Origin: Globobulimina sp.
Taxonomy: Eukaryota > Foraminifera > Rotaliida
Assembly (NCBI GenBank): GCA_003354225.1
Contig: PIVH01000071.1
Span: 1-8,672, forward strand
Direction: 5' to 3'
DNA length: 8,672 nt
Shown piece by piece: positions 1-8,100 of the stretch (position 1 is its first letter; the number at the start of each line of letters is the position of its first letter). The notes beneath the pieces are model-generated. The model saw only the letters and a list, made by a program, of their open reading frames with translations, was not told the DNA's origin and did not search any database. The translations under genes and the position numbers were made by a program.

Positions 1-134
1 CATACAAATCCGTGTAGTTTGTGTATAATTATGTTGCTGCGAAACAAAAGAAACGGGTAATTAGACAACTTCTTTAGTATACAATTTAGTTTGTAGATTA
101 ATATAAAAAATTAAAATAACATTTAAAATATACT
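1..134. other. AT-rich 3' flank of the zinc-finger gene
   Basis: This short stretch follows the zinc-finger stop codon in the direction of transcription and runs to the window edge. It must contain the start of that gene's 3' UTR. It is very AT-rich on both strands. I looked on the minus strand for AATAAA or ATTAAA in the first 70 bases after the stop and found neither, so no cleavage site can be placed. No reading frame, RNA gene or repeat is recognisable in it. Confidence 0.5.
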
Positions 135-1748
135 TTATGAGGTTATATGTTGTTTTGAATGTTGTTCCAAATCCTGCATAGAATTAAATTTTTTATGACA
201 TGTATTACATAAATATGGCTTATCCTGAACATGTAATAATTTATGTCTTGTCAACGATCTTTTATGTGCCGTTTCAAACGAACATTGATCACATTTAAAC
301 TCTTTTGGTCCATTATGGATTGCTTCGTGTTGCTGTTTTAAACTTTTTGCTGTGAACCTTTTATCACAAGAACCACATTTCCATTTTTTAGGGTTCGTCT
401 CATCATCATTGCTGTTGTCATTGTTGCAATTGCTGTCAGTTTTATTTTGTGTATTTTTATTCTCGTCAAACATTTGATTTTGTGCATCTTCACCATGCAC
501 TTTTTTTAAATGTTTTCTTAAAATGTATTTGTATGAGGTTTGGTATGTACAATGTGGACATTTGAATGGCTTATCACTGCTATGAGTCTAATTAAATGTG
601 AAATTTTAAGTGGAATACAAACGATATGTACAACAAAGACAAAACAAAGAAACGCAACATACGAATTCATGTCTTTGTACAATTGATTTTGTGGCAGCAC
701 CATACGAACAGAACCGACATTTAAAAGGTTTTTCGTGATTCGGTGTATGTTTATTAATGATATGACGATTTAATTCGCGTTTTTGACGGAAACATTTGCC
801 GCATTTTGTACACTGAAATGGTTTTATGTGATGCATGCCGGCCAAGCTTTGTTTTGATGAGGGTACAATTGTTGAAATCGGGATTGGTGTTTGGTACACG
901 ATTGGTATTATTGTATCCGTTTCAGATTTCACAAAAACAGATTGTTCATCTTTGACTTTGGGGTCTTTGCGACTGTACATGCTATTTTTGAACTGGTCGT
1001 TGCTAGGAAAATTCATATAATTTTCGGGGAATTGAGTAATTATCGCACTTTGTAGAGTATGCATGGATTTGTGGAAATTGTAATCATTTTTTGTGGAAAG
1101 TACATTGTTACAAATATTGCATTTTAAATCGTCATCAGTTGGAGTACTGGCATTGGAATGATTTGGTGCCGATGTTTCATTTTGTAAATTGCATTTGGTT
1201 CGATTTAATTGTTGTAATAATACATTTGATCCTAAATCAAATTTAACGTCTTTAAGACTACTAAAAATGTCGCCATTTTGCACGAAATTATTGTTTACAT
1301 TGTTATTATTTGTTTGATTGTTTACATTTTTTCTTTGTTGTGGGAATATTAATGGTGATGAAGATGAAGGGGAGGAATTTGATGTGTTCGATGTATTTAA
1401 GGTTGTCTCGGTCATATCGTTAATTTCTAATAATTTCGTATACAGCGTTTGTTGTAACACCAAATGAATCAACGCTTTTTGCTTTAAAAGTTGATTCACT
1501 TGTTCCGTGTATTTGTTTTCTAATTGTTGTATCAATCTATAATGTTCATTTATAACTTGATTTCTTAATAAATCCATGATTAAAGCCAAGCGCTCACCGA
1601 AAACTTGGATCGTACTATTAAAACTTGTCTCGACGATAAGTTCTGATTGATAAACACACGCACCGCCACAGGTCACGTGTTTTGGGAGATCTGATCGACT
1701 TTTGCAGTCACGAGTGTATTGGGTTATCTCTCGGAACTCATCGTTCAT
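135..1748 (-). CDS. C2H2 zinc-finger protein (seven fingers), two exons
   Basis: Join of 1748-663 and 587-135, giving 512 residues. It is probably a nuclear DNA-binding regulator; I do not recognise the orthologue. Seven fingers fit C-x2-C-x12-H-x3/4-H, at Cys pairs 210/213, 313/316, 344/347, 372/375, 433/436, 461/464 and 489/492. Finger 1 stands alone; fingers 2-4 and 5-7 form two clusters. Linkers such as SSDKPFKC and VQDKPYLC resemble the canonical TGEKPF type. Residues 58-110 look helical, possibly coiled-coil or oligomerising. Residues 112-205 are Ser/Asn/Thr-rich and look disordered. The intron splits finger 3 between its two zinc-binding histidines, and splicing restores H-x3-H, which strongly supports the model. 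The start is uncertain. Met1 (1748) is the first ATG after an in-frame TAA but has C at -3. Met58 (1577) has A at -3 and G at +4. An acceptor-like TATAG at 1757 would allow an upstream noncoding exon. Confidence 0.88.
588..662 (-). other. Phase-0 intron in the zinc-finger gene (75 bp)
   Basis: On the minus strand the donor reads GAATTC|GTATGT and the acceptor TTTAATTAG|ACTCAT. Reading through would add an unrelated hydrophobic Cys-rich tail and a stop, losing the second zinc-binding histidine of finger 3. Splicing joins RHEF to THSSDKPFKC, completing finger 3 and creating a normal inter-finger linker into finger 4. Confidence 0.9.
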
Positions 1749-1954
1749 ATGATTTCCTATACGTAGAGTTTAATTTAAAGACAAATTTGTCAAGTATTTA
1801 TTTAATTTATCTTGTTTCTCTAAGCAAGACATTTCCCATATACATATGCTTAATATGCTTGGGTATATTCTACACTCTATCGATTAAAACACAAAGGGCA
1901 ATTCATCGATATCTACATTTGGATGCATTGGTTGTTGAAATTGTCCCATTTATG

Positions 1955-2063
1955 CACTACAGTCACAACTATTGAGCTAATTATTGTGGTGAGCAATCAC
2001 TGCAAAAGTTCAAGTCCGATCACCAAAATTAAAATTAATAGTTGTGACTGCAGTGACTGCAGT
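1955..2063. mobile_element. Palindromic MITE-like element, copy 1
   Basis: A 19-bp terminal inverted repeat lies at 1955-1973 (CACTACAGTCACAACTATT) and 2037-2055 (reverse complement CACTGCAGTCACAACTATT), with one mismatch. Internally, GTGGTG near 1986 faces CACCA near 2021, so the unit is a near-continuous foldback. The right end carries an extra ACTGCAGT at 2056-2063, extending the repeat. The hexamer ATTTAT occurs at 1948-1953 and 2064-2069 and could be a target-site duplication, but the outermost bases do not pair exactly and the sequence is AT-rich, so this is weak. There is no coding capacity. A second copy in the same orientation lies at 5346-5464. I cannot assign it to a transposon superfamily. 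Confidence 0.75.
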
Positions 2064-2070
2064 ATTTATC

Positions 2071-2076
2071 TTTAAT
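2071..2076 (-). terminator. Candidate polyadenylation signal ATTAAA for the ligase gene
   Basis: On the minus strand ATTAAA lies 33 bases after the ligase stop codon. It is the commonest natural variant of AATAAA. It sits only 7 bases before the edge of the MITE-like element, so cleavage would fall within that element. A TATAAA nearer the stop (2092-2097) is a weaker alternative. Confidence 0.4.
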
Positions 2077-2109
2077 AAAATTAGAAACGATTTTATATCT
2101 TACATTGAC

Positions 2110-5100
2110 TTACAATTCCAGTCTATTTTCTAACAAGTCACGATTTGTTTTTCTGATTTGAGTCATTTTATTCGGAATTAAGTGTTGAATGACTAATTGT
2201 GTTAATTGATTGTATCTTTGCTTGTTAAATTTTAATTGAACACCCCGCCATAATCCACAATCAGTTTCCCCGTATTTATCTAAAAAAACAGACTCATACT
2301 GAGTTGCATATCTATTCCATATTAAAATTATTGATGATTTTTGTAAATATAACATTACGCCAATACCATCATTACAATGCTCACAATGTTCAATCACGCT
2401 GTTCTCACAACAATCGATGCAGATTACTTCCCCGCAAAACAAGCACAAACCCGATTTAATTGCTAAAGTCCCTTTTTTTTTACATTTTATTTCTGCCGCA
2501 ATTTGAAATAACATATTATAATCACTGGGCAATGTAATCAATGATAATGGCGATAATTTATTATTTTTATTCGAACTTAACATTGAAATGGAAGTTAATT
2601 TCAATATATATTTTACATTAACGACAGATAAATAATTTTTAAAATATTCATCATTCCAACACTCCGCTAAAATATTATTAATTGTTGGTATATGAAACGC
2701 ATCGCATATTAAATCACATTCATTTTGTATTTTATGCATGTTATCATTCCCATCATTACTTGACCATAATACACATAATAAATCCTCAATTTTTATGTTA
2801 AAAAATGCATTGTAAACAATTAAGCATTTCCGTAGGAATGGAGTCATTTCTTCGTATATTTCCTTATTTAATTCCTTCAAATTATTATTATTGTTCAATA
2901 TTTGCGTAATAAACAATTGCCAATCTTGCACATTATATTTCAAATAATTTGGCTGCAGCTCAGTTTCGTTTCTATTAATAATAAATACTAACAACACTTG
3001 GGTTAATTTCATAATATAACACGACAGTATCAATTGGTAAAAATCTAATGTACTTTGCCCTTTTTTCTCATATTTGCTGTTTTCAATGCCATCACCAAAT
3101 ATAAACGTTGTGGGATGGCTTAAAATGCCACAAATTAATCTAATAAATGGATCTTGGAATTTGGTATCAATTTCCTCTGACACTTTCTCTTCGCATTCCG
3201 CGTCATTGTCGGTATTCGATCGCGAATTTAAAACATGATTATGAATAAAATCCCAACTATATCCAACCAAAAGTGCTAAGTTTAAATGCTGAAATGCAGA
3301 GTGTTGCGTTCGTGTCCATGCAACAGATATAAATGTATTAATCAACGATATCTTCCTTATTAATTTGTCTTTCCTTTGTTTCAATGAATATGATCGAAAC
3401 AACAACTCAAATGACGATATTGTATACGATACAGAATTGACATAAATAAACGAAATATTCGTTGCTTTTAAATCTGTTAAAAGTTCTCTGTCGGTGTGAC
3501 TGCTATGTTTATAATCATCATAAATCCATAATAATTTCGTGAAAAACGCAGTGGATGAGGTCCGAGAGGATAACGACGCAAATACGCGGGGATAATTAGT
3601 TGCTATCTCGTCATTAATATCATTGATATTTACTCCATTCCTCGCAGCAAATTTATGAAAAGAGATCTTCTCAAATTTGTCATGAGATAAGTTTGCATTT
3701 CGATGCAGTTTGGTGACCGGAACAACTATATTTGCCACGGTCTGGCAATAAGGACAGGTATATTCGAAATGGTTAATGGATAAAGTGCCGCGCCCATAAT
3801 AATATTCTTGCCGATAATGCGACCGGACCTTATTAACAATAAATGTATCATAGCACTGTTTATGCACAAAATGGCCACAAAAGGAGAAGTTTAGACCCTT
3901 TCTCGTGGCCAAATAGGTCTCATTCGCCATATTATCAATATTATTGTCCTCATTTATGTCATTATTATTATCCACACATCTATGCAATAATGAACATTTT
4001 TTGGCAAATCCCATCATAAACATACTATTTTGTCCATCTTTGCTTTTACAAACAATGCAATTATGATCAATACCGATACCAAACGACTCAGAGATTTGTT
4101 TTTCTTCCAACACTTCTTCCATTTCATAGTTGCTTATAGTTTGACAATGCTTCAATGCAAATTTCTCTTTTTGTTTTTTCATTTTCTTTAACATTTTTGC
4201 TTGAGCCTTTTTACCCCTTTTTTTCTTTCGTTTGGCTGCTGCACTAAATTCAGTTTTTGGTGTCTTGCTATCATTATTTTTGTCACTCAATGCACTGAAA
4301 CTCCTCTCCAATGCGTCGGGTTGCTGTGGCCATATTGGTCGCATCACATTCATTAATGATTTGATTTTGAGTGAATATAATTTCAGCACAATCTCTTCGA
4401 TTAATAATCCTTGAGATAATGGGATATGATTTAATAATTTACTCTCATTCGTTTTCGTTGTATCTCTCATTTGTGTATCATTATCGTTGTCATTATCAAT
4501 ATCTAATATGGGTAGATCTGATAATTGAGTGTTGCTAATAAATATTTTACATAGAAACCATAGAACTGAACCAATTCCTTCTACATTACCTTCATTTGTT
4601 TGATGCATATGAATTAAATTATATTTACATTCTTTTGCACTGTTTAGATATCCATCATCTTCGTCTTGTTGCTGTTGTTGTTGGTTGCTATCATTGTGTG
4701 TAGTGTTTGAGTGATTAGCTTTTGATTTAGGAGTCATTAGTTCGTCCGCATTATCATCTGTTACGTGATCGAATTTGTTCGTTAATCTGAAATTAAAACA
4801 TTGAGTGAAATTCTGCATTAATTTGATTCCTTTCTCGCTTTGTAAATCCCATTTGGACTCTATTAATATCTGTGTGTATGTAAATGTAAAGTGTTGTGGT
4901 TTGAGGTCGCACGAATGCAGACCTACTGTGACGAATAAATTTTGTCAACTGTTGAATCACTTGGATTGCAACAAGACGGGATGGAATCAACACAAAGAGT
5001 GCAATGTGAAGCTCCGAAACCATCACCGAATAAGCTGGATGATCCAGATTCGGTTCGACCAGGTATGTAAAGAGAAAATAACACTCAGTAAACAACTCAT

Positions 5101-8100
5101 CACAAAACATTGCATCTAAAACATTTGCTAAATATCACACAAGCACTGTTGAAACACATTTTATTTTAAACATTTTACATCATCAAATACTCATTATTCA
5201 CCAAAGTAAATAGTGTGTATGTCAATGCAGTCGATAACCACAACGAAATTAAGTCAATAGTAAAAAATTATAATTCCGATCACCATTGCAATTGAAAAAT
5301 TATTGCAATGGTAAAAAAGGAGCACAATATCTGATTTAATATGATCTGCAGTCACTGCAGACACAACTATTGGGCTAATTTATTGTGGTGCTCGATCAAC
5401 TGCAAAAGTTGAAATCCGACCACCAAAATTAATTAAAATTAGCTAAATAGTTGTGACTGCAGTGAATTTGCATCATCACTATTTTTTATTGTATAACAAT
5501 TAAAATACATTTTGAGATTAAATACACGTCACTCAAACGGGGAAAAACAGCAAGAAACATTATGAGAACAGAAACGATGCGATGCGATGCGATTTGGAGA
5601 GGGAGCGAATATCGCGTCCCTTTGATGAAGAAATTGATCAGATGTCATTGATGAAACAACAACACAGAAAAATGTCAAGAAAGGCAGAGTGTTGTGCCTT
5701 GACACTAATCTGGACAGAAACACACTGATTGATCATGTCTCCGCATCTGACAAGTTAAGTGAAGGACACATCCACGCTACGATCCAATCCTCAGCAAAAC
5801 AAAAACGTATCACATCATACAACTAAAAATCATGCACTGTTCAGACACAGTTCCACGTGGAAAAATTACGTCATTTCACGCATAAAACATGGACAAATAC
5901 ACACCTCCACAGCCATTGAGATTAAGCGCAAACATTGCTGCACATGTTCGATGGTGTAACGCGTGCTATCATTGATATAAAAATGATATAAAATACAATT
6001 CCACATTACGCCCATATACGGCGCCGATAATAACGCTAATTGATACCCATTGGCATAGGATATTAACTGCGTGGACCAATTGGGGAACATCACCTCATCG
6101 ATATTTTGTTTATTTGCACTGGCCATAAATTTTAAATATCTCTCCGTTGCATCAGACTGTTGGTCGGACGAAGACTGTAAGAATCCAGGATTAAATCGGT
6201 CATATTTCTTAAAATATGGATTAAATTGTGCATAATATTGAGCTTTCAAGGCAAATTTCCCCGTATCTTCCATAGAAAACGGTGCATGATACACAGCAAT
6301 TTCGTTTAAAATGGGTCTTAATTGTTCTTCCTTTTCCGTTTGGTTGTCATTGTGAACATAGATTTTGTTGCTTAGCTCAGTCATGGAAGTCGGAGATAGC
6401 ACCAGCCATTGAATCAATTCATACTTTATGATTTGCGTGTATTTCCCAGTCAATATCTTATTATTTATATCATCTAAAATTAGGCCATACGCCGGTTCGC
6501 AGATTATAGCAATTAAGGTATGCAATGTATACGTTATCATCTTCAATGTCCGCTTGTTATCAGACCAGTGTTTCCAGCCTGTTCTGTTATAACCGGCAAT
6601 ATCTTCGGTCTCGGAATAATTGAATAAAGAGACATTATTCACTGCAAACCAATCATGCAAACGATAGCGATGCAATATTAACGTCAATAAGTTGGACGGA
6701 GAGATAATTTGTGTGGCAAACGACTGAATTAATGAAAAATGTGCGCCATAAAAAATATACCAAAAGTCACTGCGTTCAAAATTAAATATTAAGGTTCGAA
6801 ACGTATCTCCGTTTTTTATCCATAGGTCGGCGTGGAATTCGTCGAAAACAGTTATAAAACGAAGGGAATAGTCGAACCAGTCACGAATATATCCATTCAA
6901 CTCAGAATCTGCAGCGCCGTATTTGACAAACAATTTTTCAATTAATTGCCCAAAATTCTCTGTGGTTCTATGTACACAAAAAAATAACACATAAAAAACT
7001 AAAAACAAACGTTTTTAGGAAATAGTACTTAACATTTCGATGTAAAGTGCGCATAAATTCATAATAAACCTGGACAGCGGCAAAACCACAGATACTTTAT
7101 CTCGATCTGTCCGAAAATAAGCAAAATTCTCCAAATATCCGCCATCAAAATTAGATAATTTCATCTTTATATCATTGCGATGATTAGCACGCGGTGCAGA
7201 TGCCACATTTGTATCAAATATAATTTCCTGATATGCAGTCTTATGAATTAGGGTCAGTCCATAATAAATAATATCAATCAACACATCCAACGCTTGCTTA
7301 TATTTCTCATTCTTGGCATTCCCTGCAATGCACTGATACAATCCATTGAGAACCACGCGTTGATTCGCAAAAAACATATTCAATTCGAAACGCAAATAGT
7401 TAATAACTTTCCTATCTTGCTCGTATTGAATGTGTTGACTATATCTCCGATAACAACAAATTGAATGTTGCACCATACAGATTTGGTTAATATATCGCTT
7501 CCAAAATGCATCCACACCGCCACCATTTCGATTAAATATCAAATATTCCATCATCACATCCACCGATAATAGATACCGCTCATCGAATATGATATGAGTC
7601 GCAGCCGATTTGCAGGCAATGTCCCAATGTGTTTTATATCCATCTTCTTTGCCACAAAATAGCTGCAAACCATCATTGTGCGACAGCTCCATATCAGTCT
7701 TAAATAAGGGACACGTTAACTTCATATAGGAATCGATCACAGTTTGGAACAATTTGTGGGTTTCGCATATCTCTGTGATGGGGTTAATAGTCATAAACTG
7801 CACACTTAGTGCCATAAATTGATGCCGTGTCTCTCGCTTTACTTCGCCATACGTCGTACATAATAATTCATAGACCGTGGCAAAGATCTGCGACACCCTA
7901 TGTTTGATGGGCGGTAATGTGATTAATGCGTACCACAAATCAGATAATGAGCGCAAATATTTATGCCGCAATACGTGGTCATGCAACATGAAAAAATAAA
8001 AAGCATTCTCCGATTCTCGCACAATTTCATTGTGTTTGCAGTCTATATCGATGTCGATGTCGTTATCTGCGTCTTTCTGTTCCTCCCAATGTGGTGTATC

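Larger units (their letters stand above)
1749..2109. other. Intergenic gap: ligase 3' flank plus zinc-finger 5' flank
   Basis: These 361 bases separate the ligase stop codon from the first candidate start of the zinc-finger gene, both on the minus strand. The stretch holds an ATTAAA next to the ligase stop, a palindromic MITE-like element at 1955-2063, and about 200 bases of unremarkable AT-rich sequence (1749-1954) that must contain the zinc-finger 5' UTR and promoter, or much of them. I see no convincing TATA box or initiator. The plus-strand frame open across 1682-1975 has no coding character and overlaps the zinc-finger gene. Confidence 0.6.
4787..5902 (-). other. Long intron 3 of the ligase gene (1116 bp)
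   Basis: The acceptor TTTTAATTTCAG|A is clear and the exon after it starts with the third base of a codon. Of three overlapping donors at 5905-5899, only GAGGT|GTGTAT (exon ending 5903) fits this phase, giving VEV-LTNKF. The family's corresponding region (a helix ending GMALQEE) continues without a large insertion here, which supports direct joining. An alternative pair, GAG|GTGTGT (exon ending 5905) with AATGCAG|AAT (exon starting 4812), is also in frame and would add nine residues; its acceptor is poorer. The intron is about 15 times longer than the others. It holds a MITE-like element, a hairpin, a pentamer repeat and a possible antisense mini-gene, described separately. Confidence 0.75.

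Noticed and set aside
835-1020. Plus-strand 61-codon frame
   Set aside because: It is the antisense shadow of the zinc-finger exon, whose finger motifs on the minus strand are unmistakable.
1682-1975. Plus-strand frame of 97 codons across the intergenic gap
   Set aside because: It overlaps the zinc-finger coding exon antisense, runs into the MITE and has no coding character.
4793-5119. Overlapping frames of about 105 codons open on both strands next to the ligase splice acceptor
   Set aside because: The minus frame runs through the acceptor into the exon frame and lacks its own good splice acceptor. The plus frame shows no family features. Both look like by-products of local composition; only the short piece from 4981 ending at a strong donor was kept, as a finding.
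5275-5285. TCCGATCACCA, identical to 2015-2025 of MITE copy 1, considered as a third MITE remnant
   Set aside because: Similarity stops at 11 bases, and one such match is expected by chance between a 110-bp element and a window of this size.
5529-5723. Minus-strand frame in the ligase intron with a hydrophobic start, considered as an extra ligase exon or secreted peptide
   Set aside because: It has no ATG at its apparent start and no matching splice sites. The family alignment needs no additional exon here.
6968-7014. A longer ligase exon starting after TTTTTAG, adding a Phe-rich hydrophobic stretch
   Set aside because: It would require an intron of about 30 bases with a weak donor. The 66-bp intron ending in CATAG is in phase and a normal size.
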